Counted from the first letter of the stretch, positions 1 to 8,399 are shown. The stretch is 39,368 bases of DNA from Ectothiorhodospiraceae bacterium (GCA_020831845.1 JAFIFV010000027.1:1-39368); one strand, 5' to 3'. Numbers and translations: made by a program. The notes: a model not told the origin generated them from the letters alone.

Positions 1-869
1 CCGGGTTCAACCCGGGCGGGGGCGGCATCGCGGGTGCCTATATTGCCGCCGACGACCTGGAGATCCGGATAATGCTGCTTGATCCAGCGCACCCTCTCCA
101 GCACGCCCCTCGAGTGACCGTGCGCCGTATCCACCACGACCAGATCGACACCTGCGCGATACAGCGCCTCGATCCGGGCTTCGGTGTCACCGCCGGTGCC
201 GACGGCAGCCCCCACGCGCAGGCGGCCCTGCTCGTCCTTGCAGGCATTCGGGAAATCCTTGGCCTTCTGGATATCCTTCACAGTAATCAGGCCGCGCAGC
301 TGGAAGGCGTCGTTGACCACGAGAACCTTCTCGATGCGGTGCTGGTGCAGCAGTTGCAGGATCTCTTCCCGATCGGCACCCTCGCGCACGGTCACCAAGC
401 GTTCCTTGCCGGTCATGACCTCCCGAACCGGCGCATCCAGTCGGGTTTCAAACCGAAGGTCCCGACTGGTGACGATCCCCACCAGATCATCCGCGCCCTC
501 CACCACCGGGACACCGGAGATGTGGTGGGCGCGCGTGATTTCCATCACCTCGCGAATCGTGGTGTCCGGGTGGACACTGATCGGCTCCTTGATCACACCG
601 CTCTCGAACTTTTTCACCCGTCGGACCTGCTCCGCCTGTTGCTCGAGCGACAGGTTCTTGTGAACGATGCCGACCCCGCCCTGCTCCGCCAGCGAAATGG
701 CAAGGCGCGCCTCGGTCACCGTGTCCATCGCGGCGGAAACCAGCGGGATGCTGATTTCGATGTCGCGGGTGATGCGCGAGCGGAGGTCAACGTCGCGGGG
801 CAGGACTTCGGAGTAGGCCGGAAGCAGAAGAACATCATCGAAGGTGAGAGCTTCCTGAGCAATTCGCAT
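1..869 (-). CDS. guaB: IMP dehydrogenase, 3' part missing at the window edge
   Basis: Catalyses NAD-dependent oxidation of IMP to XMP, the committed step of GMP synthesis in the cytoplasm. The visible 289 codons start with [20 protein letters not shown], the usual GuaB N-terminus, then show [12 protein letters not shown] and [11 protein letters not shown] Bateman module of two CBS repeats follows (about residues 95-205), then VVDTAHGHS. The catalytic loop Cys and flap lie beyond base 1. The last codons read [15 protein letters not shown], whereas the family normally has something like AARALIEAGA here, so the first 20 or so bases may contain errors. The ATG at 869 fits the family N-terminus, and a good promoter lies about 90 bp upstream. 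guaA would be expected next, outside the window. Confidence 0.95.
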   Translation of the reverse strand, partial: MRIAQEALTFDDVLLLPAYSEVLPRDVDLRSRITRDIEISIPLVSAAMDTVTEARLAISLAEQGGVGIVHKNLSLEQQAEQVRRVKKFESGVIKEPISVHPDTTIREVMEITRAHHISGVPVVEGADDLVGIVTSRDLRFETRLDAPVREVMTGKERLVTVREGADREEILQLLHQHRIEKVLVVNDAFQLRGLITVKDIQKAKDFPNACKDEQGRLRVGAAVGTGGDTEARIEALYRAGVDLVVVDTAHGHSRGVLERVRWIKQHYPDLQVVGGNIGTRDAAPARVEP

Positions 870-964
870 AGACAGGCTACCTTGCTGAATCGGTTGAAGC
901 GTCCGTGACACCCCGGGCGGGGAACCCGCTGGCATGCCACCACGCGGCAGAAAGTTAGCCGAGT

Positions 965-994
965 ATTATATGAAGCGGAAGGCCTCCGGGTAAA
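965..994 (-). promoter_or_regulatory. Probable sigma70 promoter of guaB
   Basis: Read on the minus strand there is a perfect -10 TATAAT (965-970) and a -35-like TTTACC (989-994, 4 of 6 matches) with an 18-bp spacer. Transcription would start near 957 and give a leader of roughly 88 nt before the guaB ATG at 869. No other gene faces this way in the interval. Confidence 0.5.
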
Positions 995-1026
995 GGAACT
1001 ACTGCGCCTTGATGAGAACACGAGCG

Positions 1027-1300
1027 CTAAGGAAGCGCTGAAGTATTCACGCTGCCGCGTTACGGTCGGATTTTTCGCGATGCAAGGCGCGGTGCGCAGC
1101 GCCGTGGTCATTCCACGGTCAAGCGCCGCAACAACGCAGCGCGAAAAATCTGACCGTAACCCTTGGGCTCGGCCGGTTTTCGCCCGTGGCGGTGTCGCAA
1201 GCCACCCCAGGTAGAACCACTACCTGCGGCGTCTTGCTCCTGGCCACGAACGAAAACCGGTCTCGAGCGCGACAACGTGAATACTTCAGCCCTTCCCTAA
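1027..1300. mobile_element. MITE-like element with terminal inverted repeats and 4-bp target duplication
   Basis: The body (1031-1296, 266 bp) begins GGAAGCGCTGAAGTATTCAC and ends with the inverse complement of the same sequence (one mismatch in about 21). It is flanked by direct CTAA repeats at 1027-1030 and 1297-1300. A GGAAG terminus and a C(T/A)A(G/A) target are typical of the IS5 group, so this looks like a non-autonomous relative. Inside are nested inverted repeats: 1060-1079 with 1140-1159 (one mismatch in 20), 1173-1190 with 1243-1260, and a small hairpin at 1208-1226. No transposase is encoded. Bases 1183-1252 match 37020-37089 with one difference in 70. It fills most of the gap between guaB and xseA. 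Confidence 0.8.
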
Positions 1301-1302
1301 CA

Positions 1303-1323
1303 GGGGAATTGATCAGCGTTTCC
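1303..1323. repeat. Solo right end of the second repeat subtype
   Basis: GGGGAATTGATCAGCGTTTCC lies directly after the element at 1027-1300 and matches the right terminus of the element at 36973-37131. It appears to be a truncated copy next to, or once carrying, the larger one. It ends 23 bp before the xseA start codon and so forms part of the xseA leader. Confidence 0.6.
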
Positions 1324-1346
1324 CTCACTCCTGCTATCATCCCCGC

Positions 1347-2738
1347 ATGCATGAATCCGTCGACACCACGAAAAGCGATAGTCAGTCCGGCCGCGTTGTG
1401 CTGACCGTCTCGCAACTGAACCGGGAAGTGCGCGAGTTGCTGGAGCAAGGGCTGCCGGTGTTGTGGGTTGAAGGCGAAGTCTCCAACCTGGCACGCCCGG
1501 CCTCGGGCCACTGGTATTTCACCCTGAAGGACCAGAAGGCCCAGATCCGCTGTGCAATGTTCAGACCCCGGAACCGGCTGGTGCGCTTCCAGCCGGACAA
1601 CGGCACCCAGGTGCTGGCCCGGGGACGCATCAGCCTGTACGAGCCCAGGGGCGATTACCAGTTCATCGTCGAGAGCCTGGAAGAAGCGGGCGATGGTGCC
1701 CTGCGCCGCCAGTTCGAGGCATTGAAGCAGGCGCTGGAGGCCGAAGGTCTTTTCCGCCAGGAACGTAAACGAGCGCTGCCGGCCATACCCCGCCGCGTCG
1801 GTGTAATCACCTCCCCCTCCGGCGCCGCCATCCGCGACGTGCTGCAGGTCCTTCAACGTCGCTTTTCCGCGATGGAGGTGCTGGTCTACCCGGTGCCGGT
1901 GCAGGGAAAGGGTGCAGCCGAGCAGATCGCAGGCATGATCCAGTTGGCGGCTGATCGCAACGAGGTGGACGTCCTGCTGCTGACCCGGGGCGGTGGTTCG
2001 CTGGAGGATCTCTGGGCATTCAACGAGGAAGTGGTGGCCAGGGCCATCGCAGCCTGCCCCATCCCGCTGGTCAGCGCGATCGGACATGAAGTGGACGTCA
2101 GCATCGCGGACTTCGTGGCCGACCAGCGGGCGCCCACGCCTTCCGCCGCCGCCGAGCTGATCAGCCCGGACGGACTGGCATGGCGGGAACGCTTCCGGCA
2201 GCTTGAGGACAGGCTCGCCGGCCGAATGCTGGAGACCCTGCGGCGCCTGCAACGACACCTGGATTTCACCAGCACCCGCCTGCAGCAGCAACATCCGGGA
2301 AGACGCCTGCGTGACCACAGCCAGCGGCTGGACGAACTCGACATCCGGTTGCGCGGCACCATCCGCAGACATCTGCAGTTGAGGCAGGGACAGCTCGGCC
2401 AACTGGAACAACGGCTACAGCGCCAGCACCCGAACCTGCTGATCGGCCTGGGGCGGGAACGCCTGCAGGGATTGGAGGGGCGACTGCTCGGGGGGCAGAA
2501 ACGCGAGCTGCGACGCCAGGGGGATCGCCTGCGCGCCCTGGCGAGGGCGCTGGAAGCGATCAGCCCGCTGGCCACGGTGAGCCGTGGCTACGCCATCCTG
2601 CAACGCGAGGACGGCACAGTGGTGAGGCACGCCTCGGCGGTCTCCAGAGGCGACACCCTGTCCGCCCGACTGGCCCATGGCCGGCTGGTCTGCAGCGTGG
2701 AGGAAACGGTGCCGGAAGATGCCGAAACACAAGACTGA
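1347..2738 (+). CDS. xseA: Exodeoxyribonuclease VII large subunit
   Basis: Large subunit of the ATP-independent nuclease that degrades single-stranded DNA from both ends, working with several copies of XseB. The 463-residue length is normal. An N-terminal OB-fold (about residues 20-115, LTVSQLNREVRELLE and EGEVSNLARPASGHWYFTLK) binds ssDNA. The catalytic domain follows, with RVGVITSPSGAAIRD, LLLTRGGGSLEDLWAFNEE and PLVSAIGHEVDVSIADFVAD. A long Gln/Arg-rich coiled coil (about 285-400) and the C-terminal SRGYAILQ segment complete the fold. It is divergent from guaB, a common arrangement. The start is the first in-frame ATG and matches the family N-terminus. Confidence 0.97.
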   Translation: MHESVDTTKSDSQSGRVVLTVSQLNREVRELLEQGLPVLWVEGEVSNLARPASGHWYFTLKDQKAQIRCAMFRPRNRLVRFQPDNGTQVLARGRISLYEPRGDYQFIVESLEEAGDGALRRQFEALKQALEAEGLFRQERKRALPAIPRRVGVITSPSGAAIRDVLQVLQRRFSAMEVLVYPVPVQGKGAAEQIAGMIQLAADRNEVDVLLLTRGGGSLEDLWAFNEEVVARAIAACPIPLVSAIGHEVDVSIADFVADQRAPTPSAAAELISPDGLAWRERFRQLEDRLAGRMLETLRRLQRHLDFTSTRLQQQHPGRRLRDHSQRLDELDIRLRGTIRRHLQLRQGQLGQLEQRLQRQHPNLLIGLGRERLQGLEGRLLGGQKRELRRQGDRLRALARALEAISPLATVSRGYAILQREDGTVVRHASAVSRGDTLSARLAHGRLVCSVEETVPEDAETQD

Positions 2739-2758
2739 CGAGCTCTGAAAAAAACAGT

Positions 2759-2786
2759 TTGCAGCCCGGAAATTCCAGTGTATATA
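2759..2786 (+). promoter_or_regulatory. Possible promoter for the small gene at 2835
   Basis: TTGCAG (2759-2764) and TATATA (2781-2786) are separated by 16 bp in the short gap after xseA. The hexamers match sigma70 only partly (3/6 and 4/6). The location supports the ATG at 2835 over the upstream in-frame ATG at 2778, which would lie within this promoter. Confidence 0.3.
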
Positions 2787-2834
2787 GAGGCCGTAACCAG
2801 CATGGTTGCGTGCCTGCACAGGAGAAACACGGAC

Positions 2835-3062
2835 ATGGGGCGCAAACTGGGTAATTCTGCTGAGCTTTATGACAGTGCTGTTTCCGACGACCTCGGGGAG
2901 ACGGAAGGCTGGTTCGACGAGGAGCCGGTGCCCACGCGCCGCAGCCAGGGAGCGAGACCCGCGGCGGTGAATCACCGTCGTGCCATCGAGGAACTACAGG
3001 AGCAGCGCCTGCTGCGCTCCATGCTGAAGGACGACCTATCGGCAGAGTTCCCGGAGCTCTAA
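2835..3062 (+). CDS. Small acidic conserved-type protein, function unknown
   Basis: A 75-residue soluble protein without signal peptide or membrane segment. An acidic N-terminal half (VSDDLGETEGWFDEEPVP) is followed by a basic linker and a short amphipathic helix containing RRAIEELQEQRLLRSMLKDD. The layout recalls short proteins of the PA3496 type found in pseudomonads, but I cannot confirm membership. The ATG at 2835 has AGGAG ten bases upstream; an earlier in-frame ATG at 2778 lacks such a site. It follows xseA by about 100 bp and ends just before an inverted repeat that could terminate transcription. Confidence 0.6.
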   Translation: MGRKLGNSAELYDSAVSDDLGETEGWFDEEPVPTRRSQGARPAAVNHRRAIEELQEQRLLRSMLKDDLSAEFPEL

Positions 3063-3069
3063 CCTCCTC

Positions 3070-3099
3070 AGGGAAGCGCTGATCAAGTCGCGCTTCCCT
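3070..3099. repeat. Short palindromic remnant of the GGAA-ended repeat
   Basis: AGGGAAGCGC, a 10-base loop TGATCAAGTC, then GCGCTTCCCT: a perfect 10-bp stem. The left arm is the repeat-family terminus (GGAAGCGCTGATCAA as elsewhere), so this looks like an internally deleted copy reduced to its two ends. It sits between two convergent genes. The last residues and TGA stop (3083-3085) of the reductase gene on the minus strand lie inside it. It may act as a bidirectional terminator, although no U-tract follows. Confidence 0.65.
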
Positions 3100-4063
3100 C
3101 GGCTTCGAAGCGGCCTCTGTCATGCGGACCTGTCAGATCCGCCCTGGGCGCCCTGGCCACAATGCCCGAGGGATTGATGAAATCGTGGCTGCGATAGTAG
3201 TGCTGCCGGATATGATCCATATCGGTGGTTTCACCGAAAGCCGGCCGCTGGTAGAGATCCTTCAGGTAGTTCCACAGGTTCGGATAATCCATGATGCGGC
3301 GCTCCGAACACTTGAAATGCACGGAATACACCGGGTCGAAACGCACCAGCGTGGTGTACAGGCAGATATCGGCTTCCGTAATTCTGGCTCCGCAGAGGAA
3401 TCGCTGCTCTGCCAGCCTGGCATCGAGCTTGTCCAGCCCCTCGTAGAGCGCTTCAGCAGCCTCCTCATAGGCTTCCTGCGACTTGGCGAAACCGCATTTG
3501 TAAACGCCGTTGTTCACTGGTTCGTAAATGGTATCAATTGCGCGCTCCACCTCCTCCAGCAACGCCGGAGGCGCGTAATCCGTCGTGTCCTGCGCGACCG
3601 CGTTCCAGTGATGATCGAGCATGCGCAGGATATCGCGTGACTCGTTGTTGACGATGGTCCCGGCACGGATATCCCAGAGCACCGGCACTGTCACCCGACC
3701 GGTAAAAGTGGAATCTGCGGCGGTATAGATCTCGCGCATGAAACGCGCATTGTGTACCGGATCCGGAGTACTGCCCGGATAATCCCGGAACTCCCAGCCA
3801 TTTTCCAGCATCAGCGGATGCACCACCGATACCGGAATGGCGTGCTCCAGGCCTTTCAGCCGCCGGATGATCAGAGTGCGGTGAGCCCAGGGGCAGGCCA
3901 GGGAAACATACAGATGATAGCGGCCGGCTTCCGGGCGGAAGCGCGCCTCCGGTTCGTCGCGTACCCAGTCGCGGAATTTCGACTCCTGGCGTACAAACCG
4001 GCCCTTGTCGTCCGGCTCGTAACCGGCTTCGTACCAGACACCCTCGACAAGACGCCCACCCAT
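3083..4063 (-). CDS. Glutathionyl-hydroquinone reductase (Xi-class glutathione transferase)
   Basis: Cytoplasmic enzyme of the YqjG/ECM4 family that reduces glutathionyl-hydroquinones to hydroquinones using glutathione. The 326-residue length is typical. The N-terminal thioredoxin-like half has SLACPWAHRTLI with the catalytic Cys near residue 57, followed by VNNESRDILRML. The all-helical C-terminal half has RFLCGARITEADICLYTTLVRFDPVY and the SVHFKC segment. The ATG at 4063 has GGAGG seven bases upstream; an earlier in-frame TTG at 4081 has no advantage. The final residues EGSAT and the stop come from the inverted repeat at 3070-3099, so the native C-terminus was probably altered when that repeat arrived. 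Confidence 0.93.
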   Translation of the reverse strand: MGGRLVEGVWYEAGYEPDDKGRFVRQESKFRDWVRDEPEARFRPEAGRYHLYVSLACPWAHRTLIIRRLKGLEHAIPVSVVHPLMLENGWEFRDYPGSTPDPVHNARFMREIYTAADSTFTGRVTVPVLWDIRAGTIVNNESRDILRMLDHHWNAVAQDTTDYAPPALLEEVERAIDTIYEPVNNGVYKCGFAKSQEAYEEAAEALYEGLDKLDARLAEQRFLCGARITEADICLYTTLVRFDPVYSVHFKCSERRIMDYPNLWNYLKDLYQRPAFGETTDMDHIRQHYYRSHDFINPSGIVARAPRADLTGPHDRGRFEAEGSAT

Positions 4064-4150
4064 TTGAAACCTCCGAAGCAATAAATGTCCGATGAATAAT
4101 AGTCCAATATCGTACTAAATACCAGTGCAGCGATTGTAGTCCCTGCGGAT

Positions 4151-4456
4151 TCAGAAGCGGATGCGGCCCGTGAGGATGTCGCGGAACATCACGAAATCAC
4201 CCATCAGACTGTACAAGGGATAGGTAAAGGTGGCGGGGCGATTGTGCTCGAAGAAGAAGTGCCCCACCCAGGCGAAACCGTACCCGAACAGCGGCATCAG
4301 AAGAAACAGCCACGGCGTCCAGGTGAGCAGCGCAATCAGGCCGGTAAGGAGCACCAGCGTGGTGCCGACGAAATGCAGGCGTCGGCAGGCGCGATTCCGG
4401 TGTTCCTCCAGATAGTAGGGATAGAACTCGGCAAATGACGCAAATGTTCGGGACAT
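4151..4456 (-). CDS. Mpo1-like (DUF962) small membrane protein
   Basis: A 101-residue protein with two hydrophobic segments (about 32-50 and 52-68). It has the family signature near the start, FAEFYPYYLEEHRN, then RRLHFVGTT and GYGFAWVGHFFFEHNRPATF. In yeast the related Mpo1 is an iron-dependent dioxygenase that alpha-oxidises 2-hydroxy fatty acids; the His pairs HRN, LHFVG and GHFFFEHN correspond to its conserved histidines. Bacterial function is unproven. The ATG at 4456 follows a GAGGAG site, and the upstream in-frame extension to 4525 looks non-coding. The diguanylate cyclase gene ends 94 bp upstream on the same strand. Confidence 0.85.
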   Translation of the reverse strand: MSRTFASFAEFYPYYLEEHRNRACRRLHFVGTTLVLLTGLIALLTWTPWLFLLMPLFGYGFAWVGHFFFEHNRPATFTYPLYSLMGDFVMFRDILTGRIRF

Positions 4457-4550
4457 CTTTGGCTCTCCTCGAAAGTGCACCTTGGCCAAGCGCCACTCCG
4501 GCGCAGCGCTGGAAATCTGCAGCAAAGCGGCGACAATATCCTTCAGCGCC

Positions 4551-5675
4551 TCATTGAACGTCCACCACCTCGCTTACGCAATTCCGCCCCGCGTTCTTGG
4601 CGCAGTAAAGCCCGCGGTCAGCGCGATCCAGCGTCTTCCACACCGATTCCGGGGCGAGGTACTCCGCCACGCCAACGGACACGGTCAAGGGTTCAGCCGC
4701 GTGTCCCGGCCGACGGCATTGTTTCTCCACGCGCCGCCGAAGCCGCTCGGCCACCCGGCGCGCCTCGATCAGCTCGGTATCTGGCAACAGAACCAGGAAC
4801 TCCTCTCCCCCGTAGCGGGCCAGTTGGTCGATCCCCCGCAGTTCGTCGGCGATGGCATGGGAAAAAGTCATCAGAATGCGATCCCCGGCCAGATGGCCGA
4901 AATCGTCGTTGATACTCTTGAAACGGTCGATATCCAGCATGAGCAGGCAGAACGGCGAGCCGGTGCGCACGGAGCGTTCCCGTTCCTGTTCCAGCAGGAA
5001 CAGCATGTGACGGCGGTTGAACAACTGCGTGAGGTCATCGCGAATAGCCAGTGCGTTGATCTGCTCCATGGCGCGTTCCAGCTCTCGGTTGGTCTCCGCC
5101 AGCCTTGCGCGCAATCCGCTGACGTTGCTGCCCAGCCAACTGAAAAGCGGCAACAACAGAACCAGTGCCATCAGCTGCAACAGCTCCTGCTCCAGTTCCA
5201 ATGCTTCAGGCCTGCGAAACATGACGATCAGTAGCACCGCCCCATGACTCACCAGCGCAAGTGCGGTCAACGCCAGGAACTGCCGCGTATGGAGGCGGAA
5301 AACACCGAACACGAAAATAACCACGTAGAGCAGTAACAGCCCGCCTCGCCCCGCGTCCACGTGATAGCTGGCCAGCGTCAGCGTCAATATGCCACCGATG
5401 ATCTGATACATCGTCAGGCTGGGATCCGAGAAGCGCTGATTGCGCCCGCTACTGAACAGGAGGAGCAGGGCCAGGTTGATGGTCAGCGCAAACAGCGTGA
5501 CCTGGATATATCCGGACGCGCTCATGGCGCCGGCCAGCACGTAGAACAGAAAAAGTAGTGAACTGAACAGATAGGCGCCGAGCGCCATCAGAAACCGGCG
5601 CATGCGCAGGCGCTGCCGTGGATCAGCAGGCGGCATATTCAGACGACTGGAGCAGCCCGAGGCGGCGTGTTTCAT
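4551..5675 (-). CDS. Membrane-bound diguanylate cyclase (GGDEF domain)
   Basis: Makes cyclic di-GMP from two GTP. About six hydrophobic segments occupy residues 30-190 and form an uncharacterised membrane sensor. A short coiled coil (LRARLAETNRELERAMEQINALA) links to a GGDEF domain beginning DDLTQLFNRRHML. The catalytic signature is intact as GGEEF. An RGID motif sits five residues before it, matching the RxxD inhibitory site, so product feedback inhibition is expected. SVGVAEY and ADRGLYCAKNAGRN close the domain. The ATG at 5675 has AAGGGG eight bases upstream; the longer reading to 5822 would run through a terminator region. Confidence 0.93.
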   Translation of the reverse strand: MKHAASGCSSRLNMPPADPRQRLRMRRFLMALGAYLFSSLLFLFYVLAGAMSASGYIQVTLFALTINLALLLLFSSGRNQRFSDPSLTMYQIIGGILTLTLASYHVDAGRGGLLLLYVVIFVFGVFRLHTRQFLALTALALVSHGAVLLIVMFRRPEALELEQELLQLMALVLLLPLFSWLGSNVSGLRARLAETNRELERAMEQINALAIRDDLTQLFNRRHMLFLLEQERERSVRTGSPFCLLMLDIDRFKSINDDFGHLAGDRILMTFSHAIADELRGIDQLARYGGEEFLVLLPDTELIEARRVAERLRRRVEKQCRRPGHAAEPLTVSVGVAEYLAPESVWKTLDRADRGLYCAKNAGRNCVSEVVDVQ

Positions 5676-5806
5676 GAGGGCAGCCCCTTCGCATGGTCCC
5701 TGACACGGGAGCGAATGCTTGCTGTACGGTCTTGTTATCGTTATGGAACGAGGAAGCGCGACAACGCACACGCTTTCCTGAATATATCCGGAATGGACCC
5801 GGGGAA

Positions 5807-5839
5807 CAAAAAAACGCCACACCCGGTGGGCGTGGCGTT
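5807..5839 (-). terminator. Rho-independent terminator of the Gln-rich secreted protein gene
   Basis: On the minus strand AACGCCAC (5832-5839) pairs with GTGGCGTT (5813-5820) across a GC-rich loop that can extend the stem. A run of seven T (5808-5814 on this strand) follows directly. It lies 27 bp after the stop codon at 5866. Confidence 0.85.
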
Positions 5840-5865
5840 CGTTTCAGCGGCGCTGCGGCAGAACC

Positions 5866-6429
5866 TTACTGCCGGGGTTGCTGCTGTTGCGGCATCTGCT
5901 GCTGCATCTGCGATTGCATCTGCTCGAAGACCGCCAGCAGTTCATCGGTCTCCGGGTCTTCGGCGCGCATGGCATCCAGCATATTGTCCTGGAAGCGCTC
6001 CTGGGCCCGGACCACCTCTTCATCCTGCATGGCAAGCTGCTGGCCTTCCTGGAGTTCCATCTGGAGCTCCTGGGCCTCTTCCAGAATGGCCTGCCGGCGC
6101 TCGTCGCTCAGATCCTCGTTCTGGAACTCAGCCTGCAGCTCTTCCAGGCGGGCGAGCCCCGATTCGGGATCGAAACCGGCGTCTTCCATGGTACGAATGA
6201 CCAGGTCTTCAAGTTCGTCAGCCTCTTCCTGAAGCTGAGGATTGTTCTCAATCGCCTGCTGCTGGATAGCCATCAGTCGCTGCTGCAACTGCTGCAGCTG
6301 CATCTGCGGATCGCCCTGCTGCGGGGCGCCGCCCTGTTGCTGGGCCTGCGTCACACCAACCGTACCGAAGGTCAACGCGAGCACCGCAAGCATAACGCCC
6401 AGCGTACGAGTGAAAAATGTAGACTTCAT
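5866..6429 (-). CDS. Secreted Gln/Glu-rich coiled-coil protein, unknown function
   Basis: A 187-residue protein with a clear Sec signal peptide (MKSTFFTRTLGVMLAVLAL..., likely cleavage after VTQAQ or TQA near residue 29). The mature part is almost entirely helical, with heptad-like Gln/Glu/Leu content (QMQLQQLQQRLMAIQQQAIE; LDAMRAEDPETDELLAVFEQM) and Gln-rich ends. There are no cysteines and no recognised catalytic motif. It is probably periplasmic, perhaps a chaperone-like or adaptor coiled coil; that is inference from composition. It is monocistronic, with a strong terminator after it and divergent from the ABC transporter genes. Confidence 0.75.
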   Translation of the reverse strand: MKSTFFTRTLGVMLAVLALTFGTVGVTQAQQQGGAPQQGDPQMQLQQLQQRLMAIQQQAIENNPQLQEEADELEDLVIRTMEDAGFDPESGLARLEELQAEFQNEDLSDERRQAILEEAQELQMELQEGQQLAMQDEEVVRAQERFQDNMLDAMRAEDPETDELLAVFEQMQSQMQQQMPQQQQPRQ

Positions 6430-6667
6430 AACGAGCAGGTTCTCCTGTTACGGCATAAGCCAAGCCGGTACGATACCAGCTCCGGATGGAGTGCTGTCAA
6501 ATTACCCCTGCGTGGACCTGTCCGGAGGCGACCCTTGCGGCCTCCTCTCGCACAGCGCTCCTGTCCCGGTGGACAGCGGCATCGTCGGCGGGGTTCAACC
6601 AGGATTGGGCTGCAGCACGTGTCGTGTGCCGGTAGACTTTCGGATCCACGTACTGTGCGGGTGCCCC

Positions 6668-7606
6668 ATGCATGCCCTGAAACTCGAGAACCTGAACAAG
6701 ACCTACGCCAGCGGCGTGGTGGCTTTGCGCGACGTCAATCTGGTCGTGGAGGAAGGCGATTTTTTTGGCCTCCTGGGGCCAAATGGCGCCGGCAAATCCA
6801 CGGCCATCGGCATCATCAGTTCCCTGGTCACGAAGACCAGCGGCCAGGTGGCGGTGTTCGGGTATGACCTGGACACCCACCGCTGGGAAGCGAAGAGCGC
6901 ACTGGGCCTGGTTCCCCAGGAATTCAACTTCAACAATTTCGAAACCGTTGAGCAGATCGTGCTGCACCAGGCGGGTTACTACGGCATCCCCCCTCGGGTC
7001 GCCCGCAGGCGCTGCGAGCGCTACCTGCGGGAACTTGGCCTGTGGGAGAAGCGTCGTGCAGCCTCCCGCACGCTGTCTGGAGGCATGAAGCGTCGGCTGA
7101 TGATCGCGCGGGCGCTGGTTCATGAGCCTCGCCTGCTGATCCTGGATGAACCCACCGCAGGGGTCGACATCGAACTGCGGCGCTCGATGTGGGAATTTCT
7201 GCGGCATATCAACCGGAGCGACGGAGTGACCATCATTCTGACGACACACTATCTTGAGGAAGCCGAGAACCTGTGCCGTAACATCGCCATCATCGATGAC
7301 GGTGAAATCGTCGAGAACACGGACACGCAGTCGTTGCTGACGCGCCTGGGAACGCACGACTTCATCCTGGATGTGCAACAGGATCTGGACCGATTGCCGG
7401 AAGGGCTGGAGTTTTCGCTGCGCCCCCTGGGGCCACGGCAACTGGAGGTCGAGGTGCACAAGGATCAGACGCTGACCCGGCTGTTCGCACAGCTCGCCGA
7501 GGCGGGCATCCATGTCAGCAGCATGAAGAACAAGTCCAACCGGCTGGAAGAGCTTTTCCTGCGACTGCTCCGGGACCGCGGCCCGGAAGACCGGCGCCTG
7601 GCCTGA
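6668..7606 (+). CDS. yadG: ABC transporter ATP-binding protein (YadG type)
   Basis: ATPase of an ABC-2 export system. All nucleotide-binding motifs are intact: Walker A GPNGAGKST (about residues 36-44), Q-loop VPQEFNFNNFET, signature LSGGMKRR, Walker B LLILDEPTAGVD and switch histidine TTHYLEEAE. The C-terminal 75 residues form the extra domain common in this subgroup. The ATG at 6668 gives 312 residues, matching YadG (308 in E. coli). The permease gene begins 19 bp downstream. The transported substrate is not known for this family. Confidence 0.93.
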   Translation: MHALKLENLNKTYASGVVALRDVNLVVEEGDFFGLLGPNGAGKSTAIGIISSLVTKTSGQVAVFGYDLDTHRWEAKSALGLVPQEFNFNNFETVEQIVLHQAGYYGIPPRVARRRCERYLRELGLWEKRRAASRTLSGGMKRRLMIARALVHEPRLLILDEPTAGVDIELRRSMWEFLRHINRSDGVTIILTTHYLEEAENLCRNIAIIDDGEIVENTDTQSLLTRLGTHDFILDVQQDLDRLPEGLEFSLRPLGPRQLEVEVHKDQTLTRLFAQLAEAGIHVSSMKNKSNRLEELFLRLLRDRGPEDRRLA

Positions 7607-7625
7607 GCATCTATAAGGAACCCGC

Positions 7626-8399
7626 ATGTACTGGCGACGCACGCTGATTGCCCTTGCCACCATTACCCACAAGGAAATCCAGCGCTTTCTGAGAATCTGG
7701 GTCCAGACACTGCTGCCTCCGGCCATCACCATGGCGCTGTACTTCATCATCTTCGGCAACCTGATCGGGCCCCGGATCGGACCGATGGATGGCTACAGCT
7801 ATATCGAGTTCATCGCCCCCGGCATCATCATGATGGCGGTGATCACGAATTCCTATTCCAACGTGGTCTCATCATTCTTCGGCGCCAAGTTCCAACGCCA
7901 CATTGAGGAAATCCTGGTATCACCCACGCCGAATGCGGTCATCCTGCTGGGCTATGTGGCGGGCGGGGTCAGCAGAGGCCTGCTGACCGGATTCATCGTT
8001 ACACTGGTATCGCTGTTCTTCACCAGGCTGCACATTCATAACCTTCCCGTCACGATCTCCGTCGTCTTCCTGACATCGGTACTATTCTCGCTCGGGGGTT
8101 TCATCAATGCCGTCTTTGCCCGGAAATTCGACGACATCTCCATCGTGCCAACGTTCATACTGACGCCGCTGACCTACCTGGGGGGGGTGTTCTATTCCAT
8201 CAGCCTATTGCCGGAGTTCTGGCGGTGGGTCTCCATGACCAATCCGGTGCTCTACATGGTCAACGCCTTCCGTTACGGCATACTGGGGGCATCCGACATC
8301 AACATATGGACCGCCTACGGGCTGATCCTGTTCTTCATCGCTTTGCTGGGCAGCTTCAGTCTCTACCTGTTGCACCGGGGAACCGGGCTGAGGACATGA
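7626..8399 (+). CDS. yadH: ABC-2 type transporter permease (YadH type)
   Basis: A 257-residue inner-membrane protein with six predicted helices, pairing with the ATPase just upstream. Family features include the N-terminal amphipathic KEIQRFLRIWVQTLLPPAITM, GPRIGPMDGYSYIEFIAPGI and the conserved segment KFDDISIVPTFILTPLTYLGGVFYSISLLP. An AAGGA site precedes the ATG at 7626. E. coli yadG and yadH are arranged the same way. The role is probably lipid or polysaccharide-related export, but this is unproven. Confidence 0.92.
   Translation: MYWRRTLIALATITHKEIQRFLRIWVQTLLPPAITMALYFIIFGNLIGPRIGPMDGYSYIEFIAPGIIMMAVITNSYSNVVSSFFGAKFQRHIEEILVSPTPNAVILLGYVAGGVSRGLLTGFIVTLVSLFFTRLHIHNLPVTISVVFLTSVLFSLGGFINAVFARKFDDISIVPTFILTPLTYLGGVFYSISLLPEFWRWVSMTNPVLYMVNAFRYGILGASDINIWTAYGLILFFIALLGSFSLYLLHRGTGLRT

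Noticed and set aside
1186..1404. Small open frame whose peptide SQATPGRTTTCGVLLLATNE recurs at 37029-37235
   Set aside because: The shared peptide is just the translation of the repeat core; reading frames before and after differ, there are no start signals, and the half copy near 9080 does not preserve it.
4063..4081. TTG start of the hydroquinone reductase
   Set aside because: The ATG at 4063 has a well-spaced GGAGG and the extra residues are not family-like.
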